A stretch of 64,000 nucleotides of DNA from Staphylococcus shinii. GTDB taxonomy: Bacteria > Bacillota > Bacilli > Staphylococcales > Staphylococcaceae. The DNA lies in NCBI RefSeq assembly GCF_017583065.1, contig NZ_JAGEVL010000005.1:186001-250000 (forward strand). The letters are read 5' to 3'. Position numbers and translations under genes: made by a program. How positions within the stretch are numbered: position 1 is the stretch's first letter; every line of letters begins with the position of its first letter. Below the pieces are notes generated by a model, which saw only the letters and a list, made by a program, of their open reading frames with translations, searched no databases and was not told the DNA's origin. This document shows, one piece after another, positions 35,769 to 43,765 of the stretch.

Positions 35769-37169
35769 ATGACAGAAAACACTAAAAATTTTTCGGGAAG
35801 TAAATTATTGACTGCCATTGTATTATCTATATTAACTTATTGGCTGTTTGCGCAGTCTTTTTTAAATATAGGACCAAAGATACAATCAACATTTAGCACT
35901 AGTCCAGATATAGTTAATATTTCAATTAGCTTAACATCATTTGTTACTGGTGTATTTATGGTTGTAGCTGGTAATTTTTCAGATAAACTTGGTAAGGTGA
36001 AAATGACTAGAATCGCATTGATACTTAGTATTATAGGTTCGCTTATGTTGATTATTTCTGGAAACGTTGTTTTGTTACTTATGGGGAGAGTGGTGCAAGG
36101 ACTTTCAGCCGCTATTATAATGCCGGCCACAATTTCAATAGTAAATGAATTTTTTGAAGGTGATGAAAGACAAAAAGCGTTAAGTTATTGGTCGATTGGC
36201 GCATTTGGCGGTACTGGTTTATCTTCTTTTTTTGCAGGTGCAATGGCAACATTTATATCATGGCAATCGATTTTTGTATTATCTATTATTTTATCTCTTT
36301 TGGCGTTATTCTTGTTGAACAATTTACCCGAAAGTAAATTAGTTAAATCAGCGTCTAATCAATTTGATTATATAGGGCTTACTATATTTGTTATTATGAT
36401 TGCAAGTATTAGTTTTGTTATTACACAAGGCTATAAAATCGGGTGGTTAAGTTCGCCTACCTTAATATTAAGTGTACTATTTTTTATTTGTATTTTTGTA
36501 TTTTATAAATTCGAAAAGTCTAAACGCACACCTTTTATTGATTTAGAATTGTTTAAAAACAGACCATATATTGGTGCAGTATTAGCTAACTTTTTATTGA
36601 ATACTGGTGTAGGTGTTATTGCATTGTTTAACATGTATGCCCAAGGTGGATTGAAGTTGAGTGCCTTTCAAGCTGGTATGCTCACTTTACCTTATTTAAT
36701 TACATTATTACTTGTCGTTCGATTAGGTGAAAAAAGTATTAAGCGTTTTGGAGCAAAACGTGCGATGGTTATTGGTCCGATATTTACAGCTCTGGGTATA
36801 TTACTGTTTAGTTTTACTTTCTTTGATAAACCTTTATATATAATTGTAGCGTTAATTGGAGCTGTATGTTTTGGTGGAGGAACTGGCCTGTTTGCAACGC
36901 CAGCTTTAAGTACGGCAGTATCTACTACACCAGCTGAAAAAGTAGGCGTCGCATCAGGTATTTTTAAAATGGGATCTACACTAGGTGGTGCATTTGGCAT
37001 CGCAATTATGACATCTATTTTTACAGGTATAATACAAAGCGGGCGTAGCGTAGAAACAGCAGGAAGCATAGGTTTTATCGTAGGCACATGTTTAGTTATT
37101 TGTGGCGTGTTAGCGAGTGCGCTAATTATTCCAACTAGAAAGATTAAAACTAGATTGAAAACAAACTAA
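35769..37169 (+). CDS. MFS drug exporter, NorB/SdrM-like paralogue
   Basis: 466 residues, 14 helices, motif A GNFSDKLGKVK, and GRVVQGLSAAIIMPAT. It clearly shares ancestry with the NorB-like pump at 31500 (for example TYWLFAQSFLN, ERQKALSYWSIGAFGGTG, VGVASGIFKMGSTLGGAFGIA), but has drifted enough that substrate may differ. ATG 35769 follows TAGGGGATGC; an earlier in-frame start at 35736 is unsupported. A 220-base AT-rich upstream region separates it from the esterase. SdrM or another NorB-family member is possible. Confidence 0.82.
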   Translation: MTENTKNFSGSKLLTAIVLSILTYWLFAQSFLNIGPKIQSTFSTSPDIVNISISLTSFVTGVFMVVAGNFSDKLGKVKMTRIALILSIIGSLMLIISGNVVLLLMGRVVQGLSAAIIMPATISIVNEFFEGDERQKALSYWSIGAFGGTGLSSFFAGAMATFISWQSIFVLSIILSLLALFLLNNLPESKLVKSASNQFDYIGLTIFVIMIASISFVITQGYKIGWLSSPTLILSVLFFICIFVFYKFEKSKRTPFIDLELFKNRPYIGAVLANFLLNTGVGVIALFNMYAQGGLKLSAFQAGMLTLPYLITLLLVVRLGEKSIKRFGAKRAMVIGPIFTALGILLFSFTFFDKPLYIIVALIGAVCFGGGTGLFATPALSTAVSTTPAEKVGVASGIFKMGSTLGGAFGIAIMTSIFTGIIQSGRSVETAGSIGFIVGTCLVICGVLASALIIPTRKIKTRLKTN

Positions 37170-37257
37170 TATATTAATTAGTATGGACGAAAATCCTACA
37201 TATCAGTATTTTAATAATTAACATGGTAAAGAGTTTTTAGATTAAGATATTTATAAT

Positions 37258-37308
37258 TAAGAGGAGTGGAGTAGAAAGTCAAAGACTTGGTTTCTCCGCT
37301 CCTCTTTA
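37258..37308. terminator. Bidirectional terminator
   Basis: AAGAGGAGtGGAGtAGAAA / TTTCTCCGCTCCTCTT stem between convergent MFS and YrhK genes. Confidence 0.8.
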
Positions 37309-37581
37309 TCTTAATTTATGCTTGAAAGCTAAATGTAAATCGTGGGTAAATGCAATCAAAGGTCTAATAGTCATTTGAATACTTCCGATAACAAATAAAA
37401 TAGTACCAGTTGTTACGGTCGAACTGCTGAAAAATAAAAAGCTGCCACATAAAAATACTAAACCTAAGATAATATCATTTAATTGGTAGAGCGCTTTATA
37501 AATTAATGTAATACGCTCGGATCGTGGGTTTTTATGAAAATTTAGATCTATACTTTTGTTTTGTTGTTTGAAGTGACTCAC
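37306..37581 (-). CDS. YrhK-like domain protein
   Basis: 91-residue membrane protein with two hydrophobic hairpin helices (about 31-50 and 56-73) and basic ends; RSERITLIYKALYQLNDIILG and FVIGSIQMTIRPLI are typical of the YrhK family. Function unknown. AGGAGGTACTATG ahead of the start. Divergent from ogt. Confidence 0.75.
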   Translation of the reverse strand: MSHFKQQNKSIDLNFHKNPRSERITLIYKALYQLNDIILGLVFLCGSFLFFSSSTVTTGTILFVIGSIQMTIRPLIAFTHDLHLAFKHKLR

Positions 37582-37678
37582 ATAGTACCTCCTAGAGTTA
37601 ATGTGTATATGAATTGTACATACCCCAAAGTATTTACATCAAACAAATAAAGTTTTATGATTATAGAAAATTAAAAGG

Positions 37679-38230
37679 GTGGAAAAGAGGGATATTATTT
37701 ATTATAAAACAACTTATCAATCACCGATTGGACGCATTACCTTAACCTCTGACGGAGAAAGTATTACAGGTTTATGGTTACCAAAAAATCAAGACATTGA
37801 AGCACATTACGATGATAAGTTAATTGAGCAAGAGCAACCAGTATTTGAACAAGCAATACGTTGGTTAGATAGCTATTTCTCAGGAAATAAACCGGAAATA
37901 GATTTTCCTTTGAAGGCTAGAGGGACTTCCTTTAGAGAAACAGTTTGGAAAATACTGTTAGAAATACCGTATGGAAAAACGGTAACTTATAGTGACATTG
38001 CTCGGAAAGTTGCGCTAGAAAGAGGTAAAGCGAAAATGTCTTCGCAAGCTGTAGGGGGAGCTGTTGGAAGTAATCCAATTTCTATTATCATCCCATGTCA
38101 TAGAGTCGTGGGTAAAGATGGTAGTTTAACAGGTTATGGTGGTGGCATTGACACTAAAATTGAATTATTAAAATTAGAAAAATTAGATATGACCCAGTTT
38201 TACAGACCTAAAAACAGTACCAAACCTTGA
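37679..38230 (+). CDS. ogt: Methylated-DNA-protein-cysteine S-methyltransferase
   Basis: Suicide repair protein that takes the methyl from O6-methylguanine. The acceptor Cys lies in IIIPCHRVVG, followed by GSLTGYGGG; N-terminal QSPIGRITLTSDGESITGLW (shortened: SPIGRITLTSD) and FPLKARGTSFRETVWKIL are also usual. Start is uncertain. GTG 37679 has AAAAGG directly against it, which cannot act as a ribosome binding site. AAAGAGGG (37684-37691) instead points to ATT 37697, giving a 177-residue product of normal length. No ATG, TTG or further GTG is available nearby. Confidence 0.85.
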   Translation: MEKRDIIYYKTTYQSPIGRITLTSDGESITGLWLPKNQDIEAHYDDKLIEQEQPVFEQAIRWLDSYFSGNKPEIDFPLKARGTSFRETVWKILLEIPYGKTVTYSDIARKVALERGKAKMSSQAVGGAVGSNPISIIIPCHRVVGKDGSLTGYGGGIDTKIELLKLEKLDMTQFYRPKNSTKP

Positions 38231-38248
38231 GTTTAGTACTGTTTTTTT
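38213..38248 (+). terminator. Terminator of ogt
   Basis: ACAGTAC / GTACTGT stem with T7 tail; the ogt stop codon falls in the loop. Confidence 0.7.
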
Positions 38249-38368
38249 GCATTTCCGAAAAGTAAAATATGTATTAATTAATATACTAAATTTTATGGAA
38301 AGTTGATAACTATCTTCAGTATGTTATTCTATACAACATGAAAATAAATTATTTAGGTGGTGCAAGTT

Positions 38369-39937
38369 TTGGGGGATGGCAAAAAGCAATTTTCGAGTGT
38401 ATTTATTTTTTCGGCAACAATTGTGGGTTTATTAGTACTAATTGGTGCAATTTTCCCAGCGCAATTTGGAGAAATAACAGGCTACATATCGACATGGGTA
38501 ACAAAAACATTTGGCTGGTATTACATGTTACTTTACACAGTGATTTTAGGTTTTTGCGTATTTTTAGTATTCAGTCCAATTGGAAAGTTAAAATTAGGCA
38601 AGCCGTCTGATAAACCAGAGTTTCATACGGTATCGTGGTTAGCAATGTTATTTAGTGCAGGTATGGGGATTGGGCTTGTATTCTATGGGTCTTCGGAACC
38701 TATATCACACTATTTAGCCCCACCTACTGCTGATGCAGAAACGAAAGCAGCAATGTCAGAAGCATTTAAATCAGCATTCCTTGATTATGGATTTCATCCA
38801 TGGGCTGTATATGGTGTAGTGGCATTAGGATTAGCGTACTCGCAATTCCGTAAAGGTGAAAATGGCTTGATTTCTAGAACATTAAGACCTGTACTAGGTG
38901 ATAGAGTAGACGGTCCAGTTGGTGTCATAGTAGATGTATTAAGTGTATTTGCAACAATTATTGGTGTGGCAGTATCACTTGGTGTCGGTGCCATTCAAAT
39001 TAACGGTGGTTTGAATTACTTATTTGGTGTTCCTAACAACGCGCTTATTCAAGGCATAATTATTGCAGTGGTTACCGTCTTATTTTTATATAGTGCTTGG
39101 AGTGGTTTGAGTAAAGGGATTCAATATTTAAGTAATTTAAATATGATTTTAGCAGGTTTATTATTGGTCGTTATTTTTATAGTGGGCCCTACGATGTTAA
39201 TTGTTAATATGATGACAAGTGGTACTGGGGACTATTTAAATACATTAATCTTTAATAGTTTAGATGTAGCGCCGCTGAATGAACAAAAAGCTGAATGGCT
39301 ACAAAGTTGGACAATCTACTATTGGGGATGGTGGATGAGCTGGAGTCCATTTGTAGGTATTTTCATAGCTAGGATTTCAAAAGGACGTAGTATACGTGAA
39401 TTTGTTATCGCAGTATTAGGTGTACCTGTAGTGATTAGTATTATATGGTTTAGTGCTTTTGGTGCTACAGGTATAGATATAGGGCAAACACATAGTGAAA
39501 TTTTCAAAATGCCCCCTGAGACGCAACTATTTGGTATATTTAATGAACTACCATTTGGCTTTATATTATCAATTATAGCATTGGCATTGATTTCTTCATT
39601 CTTTATTACTTCAGCGGATTCAGCAACATTTGTATTAGGAATGCAAACAGCTTATGGTACATTAAATCCTTCAGGTTTCGTCAAAATTATATGGGGGTTA
39701 GCATTAGCTGCGATTGCTTATGTATTATTACTTGCTGGTGGAGATACGGGATTAGATGCTTTGCAATCAGCAGCAATCATCTCCGCGTTACCGTTTAGTT
39801 TTGTTGTGATATTAATGATGATTTCATTATATAAAGATGGTAACGAGGAAAGAAAACAACTAGGTTTGTCATTAAAACCAAACGAAAAGCAATTTGAATT
39901 TTATAAAAAACAAGTAGAAGAAAATGATAAGAAATAA
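38369..39937 (+). CDS. BCCT family betaine/choline/carnitine transporter (OpuD-like)
   Basis: 522 residues, about 12 helices. The BCCT signature around YYWGWWMSWSPFVGIFIARI (about 304-323) includes the aromatic box that binds quaternary ammonium groups; AGMGIGLVFYGSSEP and GVGAIQINGGL are further marks. Probably imports glycine betaine with Na+ for osmoprotection. I choose TTG 38369, 8 bases after AGGTGG; two GTG codons just upstream are inside that site. A likely promoter is TTGATA ... TTCTAT (about 38303-38332). Terminators follow at 39951 and 40032. Confidence 0.87.
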   Translation: MGDGKKQFSSVFIFSATIVGLLVLIGAIFPAQFGEITGYISTWVTKTFGWYYMLLYTVILGFCVFLVFSPIGKLKLGKPSDKPEFHTVSWLAMLFSAGMGIGLVFYGSSEPISHYLAPPTADAETKAAMSEAFKSAFLDYGFHPWAVYGVVALGLAYSQFRKGENGLISRTLRPVLGDRVDGPVGVIVDVLSVFATIIGVAVSLGVGAIQINGGLNYLFGVPNNALIQGIIIAVVTVLFLYSAWSGLSKGIQYLSNLNMILAGLLLVVIFIVGPTMLIVNMMTSGTGDYLNTLIFNSLDVAPLNEQKAEWLQSWTIYYWGWWMSWSPFVGIFIARISKGRSIREFVIAVLGVPVVISIIWFSAFGATGIDIGQTHSEIFKMPPETQLFGIFNELPFGFILSIIALALISSFFITSADSATFVLGMQTAYGTLNPSGFVKIIWGLALAAIAYVLLLAGGDTGLDALQSAAIISALPFSFVVILMMISLYKDGNEERKQLGLSLKPNEKQFEFYKKQVEENDKK

Positions 39938-39950
39938 ATTATAAAAATAA

Positions 39951-40007
39951 TTAGGTGTTTTAATCATTGGGGCGTTTTAAACTAATCCAATGGTTAGACA
40001 CTTTTTT
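39951..40007 (+). terminator. Terminator of BCCT gene
   Basis: TTAGGTGTtttAATCATTGG / CCAATGGTTagACACTTTTTT imperfect stem with T-run. Confidence 0.65.
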
Positions 40008-40031
40008 AATATGCATAGATAGATATAATAG

Positions 40032-40067
40032 AAAACAACTTACATGTAGTATTGTAAGTTGTTTTTA
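40032..40067. terminator. Second hairpin, possible bidirectional terminator
   Basis: AAAACAACTTAC / GTAAGTTGTTTT perfect 12-base stem with 10-base loop and T-run, between convergent BCCT and LysE genes. Confidence 0.7.
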
Positions 40068-40107
40068 ATTTACCTAATAAAGTTATACCGTGTTATTATT
40101 ATCTTCT

Positions 40108-40677
40108 TTATAAAAATATGTTTAAAGCTGAATACAAAAGCAACAATGACATAATTACTTTAAATATATAATTGTGTCTATTAAGAAATTCTTTTAGATA
40201 ATTCCCTAAAATGCCCCAAATTAGTAAACAAGCCCAACCTATAATAACTGTTATAGCCATGTATATGTATACTGTTATTTTCATATTAGAGATTGGTAAT
40301 ATAAAAGCTCCTAATAAAGTAACGAAAAATAGTAAAGATTTCATATTTAAAATTTGAAGTAAAAACCCTGATTTGAATGATAAATATGTTTCATTATTTA
40401 TACTGGTTTTAGTGGAAGCGTATGTTTTACATGCTAAATATATCAAGTATAAAAAACCGAAAATCTTTAAAAACATTTCGATTTTCATAATTAATTCTTC
40501 TAGTGTAAATAAAAAAATTATAGAAATTATGGCTAAAAATAAAAAACCTGCTAATACGCCACATATAAATTTCTTTGCCCCAGATAATCCATATTCTTTA
40601 GAAGAATTTAAAATAAATAGGTTACTCGGCCCGGGAGTAATTGAAGTTACAAAAACATAAATCAAAAATCCTGTCAT
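40108..40677 (-). CDS. LysE/RhtB family amino acid exporter
   Basis: 189-residue exporter with about six helices; SITPGPSNLFILNSS near the N-terminus is the LysE/RhtB signature, with LQILNMKSLLFF in the middle. Exports an amino acid or derivative; which one is unknown. ATG 40677 has GAGGTGAT at 6 bases; an in-frame GTG at 40686 overlaps that site. Divergent from a LysR gene with 92 bases between, the usual regulator/exporter pair (LysG-LysE type). Confidence 0.83.
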   Translation of the reverse strand: MTGFLIYVFVTSITPGPSNLFILNSSKEYGLSGAKKFICGVLAGFLFLAIISIIFLFTLEELIMKIEMFLKIFGFLYLIYLACKTYASTKTSINNETYLSFKSGFLLQILNMKSLLFFVTLLGAFILPISNMKITVYIYMAITVIIGWACLLIWGILGNYLKEFLNRHNYIFKVIMSLLLLYSALNIFL

Positions 40678-40769
40678 ATTAATCACCTCATTAAAATTTT
40701 AATGTGATAATGTCTATAAGTAAAATTAATGTTATTGTTAATACATTAATAATATTAATAGGTGATGTA

Positions 40770-41642
40770 ATGAATATTAAGCAATTGAAAATTTTAAAAG
40801 CACTCATAGATACAGGGAGTTACACAAAAACAGCAAAATTATTAAATTATACACAGTCCAACATCTCACAACAAATTCGCCAATTGGAAATAGAATTAAA
40901 GAACGAATTATTTTTACACTCAAATAAGCAACTGATTCAAACAAAATTTTTACTTCAAATTATGCCTTTAGTAAATGACTATATTTCTACACATGATCAA
41001 ATATTGAACGTTTCTAAAAATGAAAATAATAATAAAAAACTAAAAATTGCTGCTCCTGAATCTTTAGTTACAACTGGTTTAAGTGATGCTATAAAGCACT
41101 TTTTAGAAAAGTACCCAGATACTGATATTGATTTATATAACAACTCTTGTAATTATAATCAAACTTTATTAATGAATGGAGAAGTAGATATAGCTTTTGT
41201 TATTAACAAAGAAATACAAAATAAATATATAAATAAACATATACTAAGTCCTGAAGAAATAGTCGTGGTAGCGCATAAAGATGCTCCTAATTCACTCGAA
41301 GAGCTATTAAATAATAAGCGATATAACCATTTTGTTATTAATGAAAAAGATAGTACTTATCGTAAGATGTTTGAAGAATTTGTAGATGTAAATAATCTAA
41401 AAATAGAGAAAAAAACAGAGTTATGGAGCATAAACACTATAAAAACTTTCATTTTAGATAATATGGGGTTCAGTGTCTTACCCTTAAAAACTGTTAGAGA
41501 GGAAATAAGAGAAAATAATTTGAAAATCATTGAAACATGTAGTGATTTACCTGTGTTTTATTCTTTTGCTTTAACAAAAAAGAAAGAATGGGAATTTAAT
41601 TTAGCCAATTTATTTTTGAAAGAAATCAAAAGTTTCTTATAA
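40770..41642 (+). CDS. LysR family regulator beside LysE exporter
   Basis: 290 residues. Winged helix-turn-helix at about 1-60 (SYTKTAKLLNYTQSNISQQIRQLE), then a substrate-binding domain. ATG 40770 follows AGGTGATGT; the longer in-frame start at 40704 would add 22 residues that are not LysR-like. It probably controls the divergent LysE gene, with a T-N11-A type site expected in the shared 92-base gap. The gene is unusually rich in Asn, Lys and AT codons compared with the neighbouring mvaS or rocA, which may mean recent acquisition. Confidence 0.82.
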   Translation: MNIKQLKILKALIDTGSYTKTAKLLNYTQSNISQQIRQLEIELKNELFLHSNKQLIQTKFLLQIMPLVNDYISTHDQILNVSKNENNNKKLKIAAPESLVTTGLSDAIKHFLEKYPDTDIDLYNNSCNYNQTLLMNGEVDIAFVINKEIQNKYINKHILSPEEIVVVAHKDAPNSLEELLNNKRYNHFVINEKDSTYRKMFEEFVDVNNLKIEKKTELWSINTIKTFILDNMGFSVLPLKTVREEIRENNLKIIETCSDLPVFYSFALTKKKEWEFNLANLFLKEIKSFL

Positions 41643-42035
41643 AAATATAGGTTTATATACTTATCTCTCTTAAGTTATAAGCGAAGCTATTTCAGCACAT
41701 TACGCTAAATGCATCATTACCATAGTATATATATATCTGTTTTTGTGAATAATTCGAAAAATGTCCCACGTACTATTGGTATATGATTTGATATTCATTG
41801 CTGAATTCAATTGTTTGTTAATTGTAATGGTTTCTCTTTTGCCAGTGTTTAAATATTGTTCGTAACTTTATTAAATAAATTATTATAACTATGTTCTGCC
41901 CTGATTAGTTCTCTGTTTTTTTAGCATTTTGAAAATTTTATGAAAATTAGTATACATCGGCATTTCTCTTTATTATATTTCAAAATTCTTCTTATTTTGC
42001 ATCCCTACCCACTATGATGCTATAATACGTGTAAC
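41643..42035. other. AT-rich intergenic stretch before the toxin-antitoxin locus
   Basis: About 390 bases with no supportable frame, no ribosome binding site with a start, and no inverted repeat of note until the antitoxin RNA promoter near 41997. May be decayed sequence. Confidence 0.5.
41997..42026 (+). promoter_or_regulatory. Promoter of antisense antitoxin RNA
   Basis: TTGCAT (41997-42002), 18-base spacer, TATAAT (42021-42026). Predicted start near 42033, transcribing toward the toxin terminator. Confidence 0.65.
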
Positions 42036-42097
42036 GAAAATAAGTATTCACTTATACACCAATCCCCTCACTATTGCGAGTAGTGAGGGGATTTTTG
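42033..42097 (+). ncRNA. Antitoxin RNA (RNAII-like) of Fst-type system
   Basis: Predicted RNA of about 65 bases from the promoter above to the perfect terminator at 42061-42093. Its 5' part (42036-42060) is a near copy, 21 of 26 aligned positions, of 42198-42222, the plus-strand sequence across the toxin start codon and ribosome binding site. It can therefore pair with the toxin mRNA exactly at the translation start, as RNAII does in the pAD1 par system. Ends are inferred, not measured. Confidence 0.65.
42061..42097. terminator. Shared terminator of toxin mRNA and antitoxin RNA
   Basis: AATCCCCTCACTA / TAGTGAGGGGATT perfect 13-base stem, 7-base loop. T-run (TTTTTG) on the plus side. In Fst systems one bidirectional terminator ends both convergent RNAs and supplies the first pairing loop. 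Confidence 0.8.
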
Positions 42098-42107
42098 TTG
42101 GTGTGGC

Positions 42108-42209
42108 TTAATGTCGCCTATTTTTATTGCATTTATTTAGCCAATAAGTAAAATATGCAAAAGCACAGCCACTGATGACTGGCGCTATGATGTGAATGAA
42201 AATAATCAT
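42108..42209 (-). CDS. Fst-family type I toxin, 33 aa
   Basis: The minus strand encodes MIIFIHIIAPVISGC followed by AFAYFTYWLNKCNKNRRH. This is the Fst/Ldr plan: a single membrane helix with a central Pro (the I-I-A-P-V-I-S-G-C core), aromatic Y-F-T-Y-W-L region and a charged, unstructured C-terminal tail. Such peptides damage the membrane if translated. The ribosome binding site AGAAGG is 11 bases before the ATG and lies in the arm of a 5' hairpin (42219-42256). Too short for usual gene calling. The surrounding antisense RNA, terminator and direct repeats confirm the class. Confidence 0.85.
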   Translation of the reverse strand: MIIFIHIIAPVISGCAFAYFTYWLNKCNKNRRH

Positions 42210-42222
42210 CACTTTATACGCC
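42198..42222. repeat. Direct repeat shared by toxin start region and antitoxin RNA
   Basis: GAAAATAA ... TCACTTtATACgCC here and GAAAATAA ... TCACTT-ATACaCC at 42036-42060. Same orientation on the plus strand, so the antitoxin RNA is complementary to the toxin translation start. Counterpart of DRa/DRb in par of pAD1. Confidence 0.75.
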
Positions 42223-42256
42223 TTCTCTACGTCAAATTGACGCATGAGAGATAGGC
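42219..42256 (-). promoter_or_regulatory. 5' hairpin hiding the toxin ribosome binding site
   Basis: Arms CGCCT-TCTCT-CGTCAA and TTGACG-AGAGA-AGGCG pair with small internal loops; the AGAAGG site sits in the 3' arm of the mRNA hairpin. Similar 5' structures keep Fst mRNA poorly translated. Confidence 0.65.
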
Positions 42257-42265
42257 GACTCCATT

Positions 42266-42274
42266 ACTATACCA
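42266..42274 (-). promoter_or_regulatory. Extended -10 promoter of toxin mRNA
   Basis: Minus strand TGGTATAGT (extended TGn -10). No strong -35 is seen. Predicted start near 42259, giving an mRNA of about 200 bases. Confidence 0.5.
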
Positions 42275-42492
42275 CCTGTGAATGTAAAAGCAGATTCACT
42301 TTTAATACTTTGAATGATATCAGTTTAAGAGCAACATAATGTACCTTACTTTAATAAAAGTTGAATTCGACACTATGATTATCTATGTATTTATTTTATA
42401 CAGATATAACAAATGATTAAGGCTAGGACAAATAAAATTTTGCCCCAGCCTCACATTAAATTATAAAGAGATAAGAATAAGTGATTTAAAAC
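42275..42492. other. Gap between toxin promoter and mvaS
   Basis: Holds a GGCTAGGACAAA ... TTTGCCCCAGCC hairpin at 42421-42453, a widespread staphylococcal intergenic motif and a probable terminator for mvaS, although its T-run is poor. Nothing else seen. Confidence 0.5.
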
Positions 42493-43662
42493 TTAATTTA
42501 AGGTATTATAATTACGGATATGATCGTTAATGCTTTCAAGATAGAAAATTGCATTTTCTTCATTTTCTAGCTCAGTTTCGTGATCAAATTCTAAATTATC
42601 AAAACGGTTGAAGAAAGTTTCATATGTTTCAACTGAAATTTCTGTACGGTTGTTTAGTAAATCTTTATGTCCTTGGATATCAAGTGCATCTTGGTAACCT
42701 TCAACAACTTTACCACTAAAGAATTCGCCAACAGACCCAGAACCATAACTGAATAAACCAATTGTATCATTTGCAGCTAAATCATGTGTTTCTAATAATG
42801 AGATTAAGCTCAAGTATAGAGAACCTGTATAGATGTTACCTACATAACGATTATAATAAGTAGCTGCATCATAACCAGAAGTTAGACGCGTTTTAGTTTC
42901 TTCATCTACGTCATCTGTTAAAATTGAATCAAGTGCTTTTTTGCCCATTTTAGTAAATGGTACATGGAAGCATAAAGAACTGAAATCAGCTAGTGATTTA
43001 TTGTAACGACGTGCATATTCTTGCCAACTTTCTTGGAATGAACGAATATACGCATCTTTTGATAACGCCCCATCTACAAGTGGATAAGGTTGGCCGCTTG
43101 GACGCCAAAAATCATATACGTCTTCAGTGAAAGCAACTGCGTCGTCATTTAGTTCAAGAATACGTGGGTTTTGTGATATCATCATAGCGACTGCGCCTGC
43201 ACCTTGTGTAGGTTCGCCACCAGAATTCAAACCATAACGTGCAGTATCACTTGCAATGACCAGCACTTTTTCATCTGGGCGTTGCGCTAAATAGTCTTTA
43301 GCTAATTGGATAGCTGGTGTTGCAGCATAGCAAGCTTCTTTCATTTCAATACAACGTGCAAAAGGTTGAATACCTAACAAATTATGTATTTGCACTGCTG
43401 AAGCTTTTGCTGAATCTATCGCAGATTCAGTTGCAACAATAACCATACTGATTTGTTTTTTATCTTCTTCTGTAACGATGGCTTTTGCAGCATTAGCACC
43501 CATCGACACAATATCCTGACTCATCGGACTTACTGACATCTCAGTTTGGCCAATGCCTAATAAAAACTTGTTTGGATCCACTTGACGTGATTCGGCAAGT
43601 TTAGCCATATCTACATAAAATCTTGGAACATAAAAATTAATTTGATCAATACCAACTGTCAT
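42493..43662 (-). CDS. mvaS: Hydroxymethylglutaryl-CoA synthase
   Basis: 389 residues. Condenses acetyl-CoA with acetoacetyl-CoA to HMG-CoA, second step of the mevalonate route to isoprenoids. The catalytic Cys is in [10 protein letters not shown] (about 111), with [25 protein letters not shown] and [10 protein letters not shown] as further family blocks. I start at ATG 43662 because it gives the known N-terminus ([13 protein letters not shown]); a GTG at 43677 overlaps the AGAAAGG site. Divergent from the thiolase-mvaA operon, so all three steps to mevalonate are clustered. Confidence 0.95.
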   Translation of the reverse strand: MTVGIDQINFYVPRFYVDMAKLAESRQVDPNKFLLGIGQTEMSVSPMSQDIVSMGANAAKAIVTEEDKKQISMVIVATESAIDSAKASAVQIHNLLGIQPFARCIEMKEACYAATPAIQLAKDYLAQRPDEKVLVIASDTARYGLNSGGEPTQGAGAVAMMISQNPRILELNDDAVAFTEDVYDFWRPSGQPYPLVDGALSKDAYIRSFQESWQEYARRYNKSLADFSSLCFHVPFTKMGKKALDSILTDDVDEETKTRLTSGYDAATYYNRYVGNIYTGSLYLSLISLLETHDLAANDTIGLFSYGSGSVGEFFSGKVVEGYQDALDIQGHKDLLNNRTEISVETYETFFNRFDNLEFDHETELENEENAIFYLESINDHIRNYNTLN

Positions 43663-43765
43663 AAAGCGTATCGACACCTTTCTATATATAAATAAGCAAC
43701 TGTATCATACCAAATCAAACGCATAAAATACAATTATTTGAAAAGAGTTATAAAGGAGACTAATT

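Noticed and set aside
38338..38610. 90-codon frame at the start of the BCCT gene
   Set aside because: It is an alternative frame of the transporter's N-terminus, rich in Trp, Asn and Ile, without family similarity.
40024..40067. TATAAT followed by a hairpin, considered as a tiny RNA gene
   Set aside because: No -35 at proper distance, and the hairpin is adequately explained as a terminator between convergent genes.
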